A stretch of 28,413 nucleotides of DNA from Nemertoderma westbladi (Eukaryota; Xenacoelomorpha; Nemertodermatida; Nemertodermatidae), in assembly GCA_032718475.1 (NCBI GenBank), contig JAUCBJ010001163.1:1-28413 (forward strand), in the 5' to 3' direction. The translations under genes were made by a program, and so were the position numbers. Positions 19,757 to 28,413 of the stretch are shown piece by piece. How positions within the stretch are numbered: the stretch's first letter is position 1; each line of letters opens with the position of its first letter. The notes beneath the pieces were generated by a model. It had not been told where the DNA came from. It saw only the letters and a program-made list of their open reading frames with translations, and ran no database searches.

Positions 19757-19965
19757 TACGCTACGCCGATAACCGACAACCGACAACCACTGCCGACAAC
19801 AGCAAATATGAAAATATAACCTGAGTTCGTGACTCCCGTTTATTATTTTGGTTACAATAACCTTCCACTGTAACCTGTTCCTTTCCCTTAATTAATAAAT
19901 AACATTAATTAGCTTTAATAGTGCTTGTCGGCGTTGGTTGTCGGTAGTCGGCGTAACGTTTACAC
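19757..19965. mobile_element. Short foldback (MITE-like) element just upstream of the GALNT10-like start codon
   Basis: ACGCTACGCCGATAACCGAC at 19758 and the inverse of 19921-19957 (ACGTTACGCCGACTACCGAC) form arms of about 40 bp, differing mainly by a 7-bp duplication of the CCGACAA word. TAATAT-like words flank both sides (about 19749 and 19970). The loop contains a dispersed-repeat copy. The near end is about 70 bp from the ATG, so it may lie in the 5' UTR or core promoter. Confidence 0.65.
19838..19898 (+). repeat. Dispersed 66-70-bp repeat inside the foldback
   Basis: GTTTATTATTTTGGTTACA then CACTGTAACCTGTTCCTTTCCC, with TTAATTAATAAATAAC after it. It matches copies elsewhere in the window. 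Confidence 0.6.
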
Positions 19966-20274
19966 CCTCATAATATTGACCTAGGCCTACTGTAATCTAT
20001 AACCTTGATTAGAAGATAATAGACAACGAAAGTAATAATGACTTCAGGACTTACAGGAAGCTGGGTAGTGAAATATACTAAGAGAGAGAGAGATATCGGT
20101 GCGACGGTGCGGTAGCAGCAGCAGGGTAGGTTCTAGATCTCGGTAGGGTCATATAACTTTGGGTCCGACCTTTTCAACCGCTTCTAATTGTTATTCTACA
20201 GCTGCGTACCGGTACCTATTTCTTGACTGCGTGATTTTTTGGGTTATAGAGTGACTACTGACTGTCTGACCATA

Positions 20275-20360
20275 TGGTTTCCCTCAATTGGTAAAGTGAT
20301 CGTATATTGTTTTGGTTAGAAAAGCCTGCCTCTGTAACCTGATCCTTTCCCTCAATTGGT
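20275..20360 (+). repeat. Dispersed 66-70-bp repeat, one monomer plus overlap
   Basis: TTTCCCTCAATTGGTA occurs at about 20278 and again at about 20347, bracketing TATTGTTTTGGTTAGAAAA and CTCTGTAACCTGATCC. The monomer length here is about 70 bp. Confidence 0.65.
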
Positions 20361-20996
20361 ATATATATATATTATTCATATTCATAAAATTACATGGCAA
20401 GAAAGCAAAGCTTATGGTGCCCATAAAACAGAAAATTAACATACAGACATTAAGAAATCTAAAATGACAATGCAACAAGTAAAATAGTATTAGGCGAATC
20501 AATTAGACTAATAGATGCATAATTAAAAAAAAGTACACGCTAATAATGATTACCGTAACTAAGTAGAATTTCTAGAAAACTTAGTTCTCCAAGATATCAA
20601 GTAAAGGATCATATTGTTAGACTAAAATATGGCTGCAAATATTCATAAATTTAATTTGCTTGTTCGGCCAAAAATTGTACTGTCAAATAAAAATACTGTT
20701 ACCGGTAAATTAAAATATTGGGTAATAGTTGTGCTGTCAAATAAAAATAAATAAAATTAAAATTTTAAAATTTAAATTGAATTAAAAGAAAATTGAATTG
20801 ATACAATCTAAATGAAATTGAAGTTCTTCCACATTGAAGTCCTCCATACGTACCATACCCGCACCGCATAGCTATTTACAGTACATAATTAGAGAATGGA
20901 GAGAATAGAGAATTGAATTTTTACACTTTCAATTTTTAGTTCCCTATATGTATATAAAAATATATATAAAAGTGCATTTACTTAATAATTATTACA

Positions 20997-22103
20997 ATAA
21001 TATTTTATGCAGATGACACTAAATTGTATCGTCCAATATATTCCCCAACAGACTCATTAGCACTTCAACAAGATATAGACTCCTTGGTTTCATGGTCCTC
21101 ACAGTGGCAAATGAATTTTAACATTAAAAAATGCAGTGTTGTTCAACTACAAGCCCCACAGGTACATACAATAAGGAGCTACTATATGGGTGATACAGAA
21201 CTAGCCAATTCGAAAGAAGCCAGAGACCTTGGAATAATTATTTCCCCTGACCTTCGTTTCAGTGAACATGTTGCTCAAATTACAGCCAAAGCAAGAAACA
21301 CCTGCTGTCAGATCCATAGAGCGTTCGGTCACCGTGATGCCACATTCCAATGGGGGTTATACTGTACTTACGCCAGACCTATAATTGAACACAATAGTTC
21401 GATATGGTGCCCTAGTCTCGTTAAAGATATAGACATTCTAGAATGTTCTCAGCGATCTTTCATCCGTTACCTTCCTGGTATGTTTGGTCTCAGCTATGCC
21501 GACAGACTAGCAAGGTTCGATGCTAAGCCCCTGGAATATCGCAGAATATTCAATGACTTAGTCGAAATGTTCAAACTAATAAACGGTCTGAGTCCCCTCA
21601 GTGCTAATAATATTTTTCGGCTTGTTACGCGATCAACCAGAGGAAAAGGGTGTAAGATATTCCTTCCACGATCAACAAATTGTATATTTCAAAATCATTT
21701 CGTAGTTCGGCGTATATCCGTCTGGAACAATCTCCCATCCAATGTAGTTCTATGCACAACTGTGTCATCATTTAAATCCCGCCTCGATAATGTGGATCTT
21801 CTACCTTACTGCAAGGGCTCTTGGAAGAACACGATGGACACTGTTTATATCCCCACACCCCGTAATTAACAGTTCAATATCCTATAATAATTTAATTGTT
21901 AAAGTTATATTTTAAAATTATGTTTTTATCAATATCAATATAATATTTTTACTATAATTATACTGTATATTTATTTTATTTAAATTACTCTGTGGTGCCT
22001 CATGCACGGCTGAGTTCATTTTATTGCCCTATGTACCGGTAATATTTCTTGTATGTGAAAATTTTAACTGATGTGTCATTAAATCAAATCAAAATCAAAT
22101 CAA
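20997..22103 (+). mobile_element. 5'-truncated non-LTR retrotransposon (Jockey/CR1-type)
   Basis: Coding similarity starts abruptly at the reverse transcriptase catalytic box and runs through the C-terminus to a stop at 21869. A roughly 210-bp 3' UTR then ends in a short (AAATC)n-type tail at about 22080-22103. 5' truncation and a 3' simple-repeat tail are hallmarks of target-primed reverse transcription. Flanking duplications were not resolved. Confidence 0.8.
21003..21869 (+). pseudogene. C-terminal fragment of a non-LTR reverse transcriptase
   Basis: The frame opens FYADDTKLYRP, with YADD being palm motif C of reverse transcriptases, where the catalytic aspartates lie. It continues through WSSQWQMNFNIKKCSVVQL, the thumb-like DLGIIISPDLRFSEHV, and the C-terminal RPIIEHNSSIWCPS..LECSQRSFIRYL block and SVWNNLPSNVV block common to Jockey/CR1 elements. 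There is no ATG at the left; the apparent first codon at 21024 is TTG. The N-terminal endonuclease and palm motifs A and B are missing. About 288 codons remain without stop or frameshift, so the copy is probably recent. Its sequence differs from the element at 24.3-28.4 kb, so it is a different family. Confidence 0.85.
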
Positions 22104-24036
22104 CATACTTACAGCCCTAGTTGCAAATACTTTACGCTTAATTATATGATGTATTCGGTCGTACAGTAGGTTTTTGTTATGTCAGTATGTAACGGTGTAA
22201 TGCGGTTTATAATAAATTATAGTGCAGCTACAATAGATAAATGATAGCGGTGGTGGCTGGTGTAATGGGCCTACCCGTCCAACCACCGTCTACATTCTGA
22301 TTCTAAATTGTATGTAGAAATGCACCCCAAATGTAGTAAATTGTTAATAATAATAATAGCCAAATGCAACTGTGCACTGGACTATGAAGATCTGGTAAAA
22401 CAGTAAAACAAAATAAAATATGTAAAATTAAGTTAGAAGAATGTTACAAAAGGTGTGCAATAATCAATAAATTAGGATACGTATGAATAGTATATCAAAC
22501 ATTGAACAATGGGGAGTTGTGCACAAATTTCGATAAAAAAAGGGGGAAATTATTTTAAATTTAGTAGATTCTGGTTCAACCACCACATTAGCTGATTAGT
22601 GCCACCAGGATGGTCTGAACTTCAGAGGTAAGTAAGTCTTTTGTATTGTAGTAATTATTGAGTGATGACTTTAAGGCGTTCACAGATACTGACTGACTGA
22701 GGTGACGACAATGTTCGGTAAGTTATTCCATGGGTCAATTACCCTGAAGAAATGAAATGTTTCGTATATACCAGTATTTAATATATATACCAGTATATAG
22801 TTTTTGATTATGCATGACACTCTGCGGGCCTTTGGACGGACTTTATAATTTTATTACTTGGACTGGAATTTCAACTAATTCGTAAATCGGTGATCCCGAT
22901 CCGTTAAGATATATATCCCCGTCAAGATATATATATATATATTATATAGGCCTATATGATATAAAAGAAGAAGATACACCACGAAAACAATGAGCAACCC
23001 AAGAAGATCATCAACAGGGAATAACGCAAAGGCCAGCCAAAAGAAGTTTGTACAAACTAGTGTAGAATGTGGGGCGAGCCACGAAGTGAGTGAGCCTTAG
23101 CGTAGTGGTACCATTAATCAACCTGTCGTTCTGTCGTGTTCAATTTTAAACGTTAATAACTCGGCCAATCTTTGATGAAATCTATCCAAACTTGGTACAC
23201 ATGTTGTTTGGCAAAAGTTTAGAAATTTTCCAAGTAGAATTTCCGTGTGGCCTTCGAGAAGCTAAGATAATAGCAGTTAATTAGTTAATTAAGTTGATTA
23301 CGGTGAAAACACCATTTTCAACCTGCCTTTTAAAGGAAATTAATTGTTTTACAGTATAAGATTTAAATAATTATAATTAAAAATTATACAGATGTAATCC
23401 ACATACGCCATTCTATTATAGTTTTTAATTAGTTCAAGTGATTTGCTTTAATAATTGTGTCTTTAATTGATCTAAAGTAATTAAAACGGCATAAAAAATT
23501 GATTCTATTAAATACTGATCATTTATTGGCCAACTTGCAAGTTGGCTGGTACATAGATGGGGGATGTGTGTGTAAGGGAGCCAGTTGCTGGGAATGCCAG
23601 TGGAGGGGGGTTGTATGTAACTAGCCACACGGCTGCCAGCTAGACCTAACGAGATTGAAACCTGCATTCCCTACCTCCTATTACACTATAGAGTCTGTGT
23701 TCTTTAGTCTCAGGTAATAGACAGATCTCATTTAATGATTGTCAGTCAATAAGATTACCACTGCGCAGAAGGCTTATATCCAAAATTGTTTATTTCTCAA
23801 AATATTATGCTTATTATTTTTTGATGGGATTTCTGTGTATTTTAATTGTCTAAGTTTTCAGAGGCATTAACAGTATATTAAATAAATTATTTGAATATCA
23901 TTCATTACTGCATCGACTGTATTTAGTACTGCGTAGATTATATTCCTATAAACCACCTGGCTTCGCATATTGAACGTGCGATTGGAAATAAGTTCGTGCT
24001 ACCTTCCGTGGGTGGTAGATGTCGCGGTTATGTATT
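22104..24036. other. AT-rich intergenic sequence, no gene seen
   Basis: A 36-codon frame from ATG 22990 to TAG 23098-23100 is too short to support. TA microsatellite occurs near 22931-22945. A stretch at about 23070-23330 looks like generic repeat-derived sequence, but I cannot assign it. Confidence 0.5.
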
Positions 24037-24090
24037 GGTGGGTGGGAAGGGTGGGGGGGGGGGGGGGGGTGGTGGGGTGGGGTGGGGGTG
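24037..24090 (+). repeat. G-rich tract with 17-G run
   Basis: GGTGGGTGGGAAGGG, then G at 24053-24069, then repeated GGTGGGGT. It strongly fits a G-quadruplex. It lies about 225 bp before the likely ORF1 start of the retrotransposon and could be in that element's 5' UTR. Confidence 0.8.
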
Positions 24091-24395
24091 CAGATTTAAA
24101 GGGCTGAACACGTACTGTCCCTCTTTTTTTGATTGATTGGCGGTGTGGTTAAATTTCTAAATTTTACTAATTTATAAAGTTAAATACTGATTTTGTGATA
24201 CAGTCGCTCGATATTAATTTGTATCTCATAACTGGGCCTCGTGCTGCGCGAAGGCCCCACGAACGTGTACATTCTGCACATCAACCTGGACTGATATTCA
24301 GTTACCTGAAGAGATGGCGCGTAAAAAAAACCATTGTATCTAAGAAATTTGCCTGTGGATTCTGCGCTGCTGAGCACTTATCCCGCTTGTCAGTG

Positions 24396-25133
24396 ATGGA
24401 GGAAGAAAATCTACAGTTGCAGCAGGAACTGGAAGCAATGAAAAAAAAGATAAGCGTAGACTTAGACGGCGAAGATAAGCTAGTTGCTAGTAAGGAATTA
24501 TCAGATATGCGTTGCGAGATCGAAGAACGTTTCAACGAAGTTGAGGCTTCCCAAGCCGGGCTTCAGACAAAGATTGATAAAAGTGATACTTCTCCCATTG
24601 CAGTAGATCAAGATGAGAGTTCGTCTACCTGGGTGGAAGTGGTGCGCCAAAATACCAAAAAGCTTGAAGACCTAAATAAAAAAATGGACGTTCGAACCCA
24701 ACAGCAACCTCAAATCGCTATTGAGAGAGCAATACGATTACATGATCAACGCAAATGCAACGTTGTGATTAAACATATCCCTGGAGATAACGCAACTAAC
24801 GAGTCTGCCAAACAACGATCTCTGGATACAAAGTTCCTAGAGGACTCACTAGGAGAAAAAATAGAATGCCGCGGGATCCAGAGGCTTGGAAAACCACGAG
24901 ATGATAATTCTGCTCGAATAATATTGCTCTCATATGACTCCCCCATTGAAGCAAATAAAATGCTAGCACGTCGCAACTTCACAGTGGATGGAACCAAATA
25001 CTACTTCGACAGGGACATGTCAAAAAGTGAAAGAGAAGCTGAATACAATGCTCGGCAGAAGAGGCGAGGAGTACAAGAACAGAAGTCCACATCAGGTCCC
25101 AAGAATCAAACAGATGCGGAACGGGTAGATTGA
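24396..25133 (+). CDS. ORF1 protein of the non-LTR retrotransposon
   Basis: 245 residues from the first in-frame ATG. Residues 1-20 (EEENLQLQQELEAMKKKI) form a coiled coil with heptad leucines, and acidic and Gln-rich segments follow. Residues about 117-215 (KCNVVIKHIPG..RLGKPRDDNSARIILL..FDRDMSKSEREAEYNAR) resemble the RRM-like/C-terminal RNA-binding region of L1-type and CR1-type ORF1 proteins, expected to coat the element RNA and act as a chaperone. The same frame is open back to 24195 but has no ATG there; it includes a CGFCAAEH cysteine pair. An ATG at 24314 would reach this frame if the A8 run at 24323-24330 were one base shorter, so the true N-terminus may have been lost by a frameshift. 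The stop is TGA followed by CTA. Confidence 0.8.
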   Translation: MEEENLQLQQELEAMKKKISVDLDGEDKLVASKELSDMRCEIEERFNEVEASQAGLQTKIDKSDTSPIAVDQDESSSTWVEVVRQNTKKLEDLNKKMDVRTQQQPQIAIERAIRLHDQRKCNVVIKHIPGDNATNESAKQRSLDTKFLEDSLGEKIECRGIQRLGKPRDDNSARIILLSYDSPIEANKMLARRNFTVDGTKYYFDRDMSKSEREAEYNARQKRRGVQEQKSTSGPKNQTDAERVD

Positions 25134-25136
25134 CTA
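25131..25136 (+). promoter_or_regulatory. TGA-CTA stop context between ORF1 and ORF2 in the same frame
   Basis: The codon after ORF1's TGA is CTA, and the frame then stays open for 1093 codons to the window end. UGA followed by CUA is the best-known leaky stop context in eukaryotes. An alternative is that TGA is a recent CpG-type C-to-T change of CGA. Readthrough itself is inferred. Confidence 0.5.
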
Positions 25137-28100
25137 TACTCTTACTCAACCGCCCCACACAATAGACCACAGCAGCAGACCCCGGCTGCGTTGCCAACGC
25201 CCGCGCGGCCCCCGGCTGCATCGCCAGCGTCCGCGCACCCCCCGGCTGCGTCGCCAGCATCCGTGCGGCCCCTGGCTGCGTCGCCAATGTCCGCACGGCC
25301 CCCGGCTGCGTCGCTAACGCCCGTGCGGCCCCTGGCTGCGTCTCCAGCGCCCACGCGGCCCCCGGCTGCGTCGCCAACGCCCGCACGGCCCCCGGCTGTG
25401 TCGCCAACGCCCGTGCGGCCCCCGACTGCGTCTCCAGCGCCCACGCGGCCCCCGGCTGTGTCGTCAGCGTCCGCATGGCCCCCGGCTGCGTCGCCAACGC
25501 CCGCGCAGCCCCCGGCTGCGTCTCCAGCGCCCGCGCGGCCCCTGGCTGCGTCGCCAGCGTCCGAGTGGCCCCCGGCTGTGTCGCCAATGCCCACGCGGCC
25601 CCCGGCTGCGTCGCCAACGCCCGCGTGGCCCCCAGCTGCATTTCCAGTGCCCGCGCGCCCCCCGGCTGTGTCGCCAATGCCTGCGCGGCCCCCGGCTGCA
25701 TCGCCAGCGTCCGCGCGGCCCCCGGTTGCGTCGCCAGCGCCCGTGCGGCCCCCGGCTGCGTCGCCAGCGCCCGTGCGGCCCCCGGCTGCGTCTCCAGTGC
25801 CAGCGCGGCCCCCGGCTGCGTCGCCAATGCCCGCGCGGCCCCCTGCTGCGTCGCCAACGCCCCCGCGGCCCCCGGCTGCGTCACCAGCGTCCGCGCGGCC
25901 CCCGGCATCATTATCAACTGGTATCTCTCTCCATCTGTGCATAATGAATACTCGATCAGCCCGCAACAAAAGTGCTGAAATAGTTGATTTCATCACGCAA
26001 AACAACATCGACATATGCGCGTTAACCGAAACATGGTTCAATCTCAAAGATGATGCTGTTAAAAGCCTTTGTACTCCCGATGGTTACACAACCAATGACT
26101 CCCCTAGGCTCGGCCGTTTGGGCGGAGGCACGGGAGTTATAGTAAAGAACTCTCTGCCAGTTACACTACACAGTGATGGCGAGAACAAGTCATTTGAATA
26201 CTCAATATGGTTCATCAAATGCTCAAAAACCACACTATGTATGATTGTAATATATCGTATGCCATTTAGTCCTACCCACCCCGTCACTTGTTCAACATTT
26301 TTGAGAGAATTTCCCAAATTCATTGAACCATGGCTTTGTTGTGAACAGCGTCTAATTGTGGTGGGTGACTTCAACATACATGTCGATGCAAGAGATGACT
26401 ACTATGCAAAAAAGCTAATAGACCTTCTCGATAGTATGGGTTTAACACAACATGTTTTAGTCCCTACCCACGAAACAGGACATACTCTCGACTTGATATT
26501 GACTAGAAATTGTGACGACCTAGTCGTTAGTACCCCAGCAGCAACCTACTACATATCCGATCACTGTGCAGTACAATGCTTTTTATCAATACCCAAACCA
26601 CCGACGGTTCCAAAAGTTATTCACTGGCGAGATTTAAAGTGTATAGTTATGGAAGATTTCAATAACAGTATTAGTAACTCTGCTCTTTGTAAACCCGCAT
26701 TCACCGATCTCAGCATAGACGAACAAGCAGTAACTTACAACAAGATCTTATCTGCAATGATTGACAAATATGCCCCGATGAAAACCAAAGCAATCACTGA
26801 ACGTTCAGGTCCTAAATGGTTTACCACAAGCGCAAGAAGTTTGAAAGCACAACGACGAGCAGCTGAACGACGCTGGCGACAGTCGAAATCTCCTACCGAT
26901 TTGGAAGAATTTAAGCGAATACGAAAACTCTACGCTGTTAAGTTAATCGCAGATCGCAGGGCTTTCTACCGCGGTGAAATCGCTGCGTGTAATGGCGACC
27001 AAAAAGCATTGTTCAGTCTGGTAAACTCGCTGGCCAAACAAAAGAAAAACATAGTTTATCCAAATCACAACTCACCAGTCGAGCTGGCTAATTTGTTTGC
27101 AGATTATTTTGCTGCAAAAATCCGAATTATCCGAGATGATCTAGACATTGCGAACTCCAGAACGGATCCTATGCAATGTAAATCTCATCAAATCTCTAGT
27201 GACCACACAAGAACTGCAACGCTTTCCCAATTCACTGTATTGCCTACCTCCGAAGTGGGACGACTAATATCATCAGCACCCAACAAGCAATGTCCTCAGG
27301 ACCCATTGCCAACCAGTATCGTAAAACAGTGCATCTCGAGTCTTTGTATACCAATCAGTATTATGACAAACAACTCTCTGCAGAGCGGTAACGTCCCTGA
27401 CGTTTGGAAAACGGCAACAGTCACGCCGACTTTAAAGAAAACTAATTTGAACTCGATTATAAAATCCAATTTTCGACCTGTAAGTGGTTTACCATTTGTA
27501 TCAAAAATTGCAGAGCGAGCAGTAATGTCACAATTCCTACCATACATTGATGAACACCATCCTTTACCATGCACTGAATCGGGATATCGACGATTCCACA
27601 GTACCGAAACAGCCTTAATTAAAGTTCAATCCGATATCCTTATCAACATGGACAACAAGAAGGTGACATTTCTAGTGCTACTAGATCTAAGTGCCGCCTT
27701 CGACACTGTAGACCACGATCGGCTATTGAACGTATTCGAGTCGGACCTGGGAATTTGTGGCACCTGTCTCCGTTGGTTTTCATCGTTTCTCCGAGGACGT
27801 CATCAACACGTAACAACATTGGGTTCGAACTCTAAGGATCACTTACTAGAATATGGTTTTCCCCAGGGAGCTTGCTCATCATGTCACTACTTTGGGAACT
27901 TTGGCAGAGGGCTATTTAAAATCATCGAGCGACACTTACCGATTGCTTTACATGGATATGCAGATGATAAACAAACCTACCACGCATTTCAGCCAACTAA
28001 CGAATCCGATGAAGCCGATGCACTAAAAGCTCTAGAAAATTGCATCGCAGATTTGCGCGAATGGTTCATCGAAAATAAACTAAAAATAAACGATGACAAA

Positions 28101-28413
28101 ACCGAGTTTATAATATTAGGAACCCCGCAACAATTATCTAAACTAACTACTAAGTCTATTCGTGTTGGGGACTTTGAAATATATCCAGCAAAATCGGTGA
28201 AGAACCTTGGTGCATGGCTCGATCCTGGTCTAACCATGAGCAAGTTCATAACAAAAACTTGTAGCGCAGCCTTCTTCCACCTCCACAATATTCGACGCAT
28301 CGCTAACTTTCTCGACCAGAAGTCTGCAGAAACCATCATACACTCGCTCATATCAAGCCGTATCGATTACTGTAACGGTCTTCTCTACGGTGTACCTGGC
28401 TACCAACTTGCAA
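25134..28413 (+). CDS. ORF2: endonuclease-reverse transcriptase, open at the window end
   Basis: The frame after the TGA has no stop to the window end. The most likely start is ATG 25944, giving at least 823 residues; a start upstream in the Pro/Ala/Ser linker or fusion to ORF1 is possible. Numbering from 25944, an APE-type endonuclease spans about 1-225, with SARNK, LTETW (27-31), VVGDFNIH (D142, N144) and SDH (H207). The reverse transcriptase follows: LLDLSAAFDTVDH motif A (D581, D587), YGFPQG motif B (640-642) and GYADDK motif C (672-675), then thumb and the start of the C-terminal region (SRIDYCNGLLYG). It nicks the target and copies the element RNA at the break. Motif B continues ACSSCHYFG rather than the commoner SVLGPLLF. 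The C-terminus and 3' UTR are not in the window. Confidence 0.9.
25182..25907 (+). repeat. 30-bp GC-rich coding minisatellite, about 24 copies
   Basis: The unit begins CCGGCTGCGTCGCCA and ends GCGCGGCCC with many CpG variants. The period is exactly ten codons, so the ORF2-linker frame is kept, encoding P-A-A-S-P-x-x-x-R-P decapeptides (x often A, S, T, P or V). GC content is far above the surroundings. The other frames and the opposite strand are also open as a by-product. Confidence 0.95.

Larger units (their letters stand above)
19690..20996. other. 5' flank of the GALNT10-like gene
   Basis: Should contain the 5' UTR and promoter on the minus strand, or a further noncoding exon. I saw no clear TATA box or start site. 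It holds a foldback element and two dispersed-repeat copies. The remainder is AT-rich and featureless. Confidence 0.5.
24100..28413 (+). mobile_element. Near-full non-LTR retrotransposon (CR1/L2/Jockey group), cut by the window edge
   Basis: ORF1, a repetitive linker and an endonuclease-reverse transcriptase ORF2 follow each other on one strand and in one frame. No intron or stop other than the TGA at 25131 is seen from 24396 to the window end. The 5' end is not defined; the stated start is approximate. The 3' end is outside the window. Catalytic motifs for both endonuclease and reverse transcriptase are present, so this could be a young, possibly autonomous copy. Confidence 0.85.

Noticed and set aside
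21024-21026. Start codon of the reverse transcriptase fragment
   Set aside because: The codon is TTG within the FYADDTKLY block. Homology extends upstream to about 21003, so the fragment has no native start.
22990-23100. 36-codon frame MSNPRRSS.. considered as a truncated retrotransposon ORF1
   Set aside because: Too short, with no recognised domain and no continuation in another frame that I could support.
24979-26047. Long antisense frames of about 300 residues (25917-24979 and 26047-25142) with Ala/Gly-rich decapeptide repeats, and a 167-residue sense frame at 25475-25978
   Set aside because: They are by-products of a 30-bp GC-rich repeat whose period is a multiple of three, so all frames stay open. 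Only the frame continuous with ORF2 has flanking homology.
26084-28351. Minus-strand frames at 26084-26377, 27296-27574 and 27989-28351
   Set aside because: They lie opposite the intact ORF2 frame and show no family features.

Overview
The window looks like nuclear DNA of an invertebrate animal. It is AT-rich, has spliceosomal introns with GT-AG borders, and carries an animal-type polypeptide GalNAc-transferase, non-LTR retrotransposons, and many minisatellites and terminal-inverted-repeat (TIR) elements. A lophotrochozoan such as a mollusc would fit, but that is an inference.

The backbone is one host gene on the minus strand, spanning about 19.69 to 1.66 kb. It is a GALNT10/pgant6-like polypeptide N-acetylgalactosaminyltransferase. 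I could join six coding exons (19689-19221, 18959-18730, 13461-13223, 7527-7320, 3293-3109, 2239-1663). All splice phases match, and the joined frame is 1908 nt with no internal stop, encoding 635 residues. The order is a short cytosolic tail, a signal anchor, a stem, the glycosyltransferase A half, the Gal/GalNAc-T half and a C-terminal ricin-B lectin domain. A different gene ends on the plus strand at 502-636, tail to tail with it. Between the two 3' ends lies a tRNA-derived SINE-like repeat carrying a CTCF-like core.

The introns are swollen by repeats. Intron 5 (2240-3108) holds GATCCCG-rich direct repeats. Intron 4 (3294-7319) holds a putative TIR element with 52 uninterrupted copies of a 43-bp minisatellite. 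Each unit places an AATAAA-type hexamer on the gene's sense strand. Intron 3 (7528-13222) holds a TTAA-flanked TIR element (9115-13179). A second TIR element (9490-12473, flanked by ATTA) is nested in it and contains a 19-bp minisatellite in both orientations. Intron 2 (13462-18729) is almost all a roughly 200-copy 25/23-bp minisatellite. It runs to within 9 bp of the exon 3 acceptor and repeats an acceptor-like motif in most units. Intron 1 (18960-19220) is short and plain.

Upstream of the gene lies a foldback element (19757-19965), then a 5'-truncated non-LTR retrotransposon (about 20997-22103) and about 2 kb of unremarkable AT-rich sequence. A second, much fuller non-LTR retrotransposon of the CR1/L2/Jockey type runs off the right edge. 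It has an ORF1 with a coiled coil and an RNA-binding-like domain, a TGA-CTA stop, an in-frame 30-bp GC-rich minisatellite encoding a Pro/Ala/Ser decapeptide repeat, and an open endonuclease-reverse transcriptase frame. ORF1, the linker and ORF2 share one reading frame, so a single leaky or mutated stop separates them.

No rRNA, functional tRNA or CRISPR array was seen.
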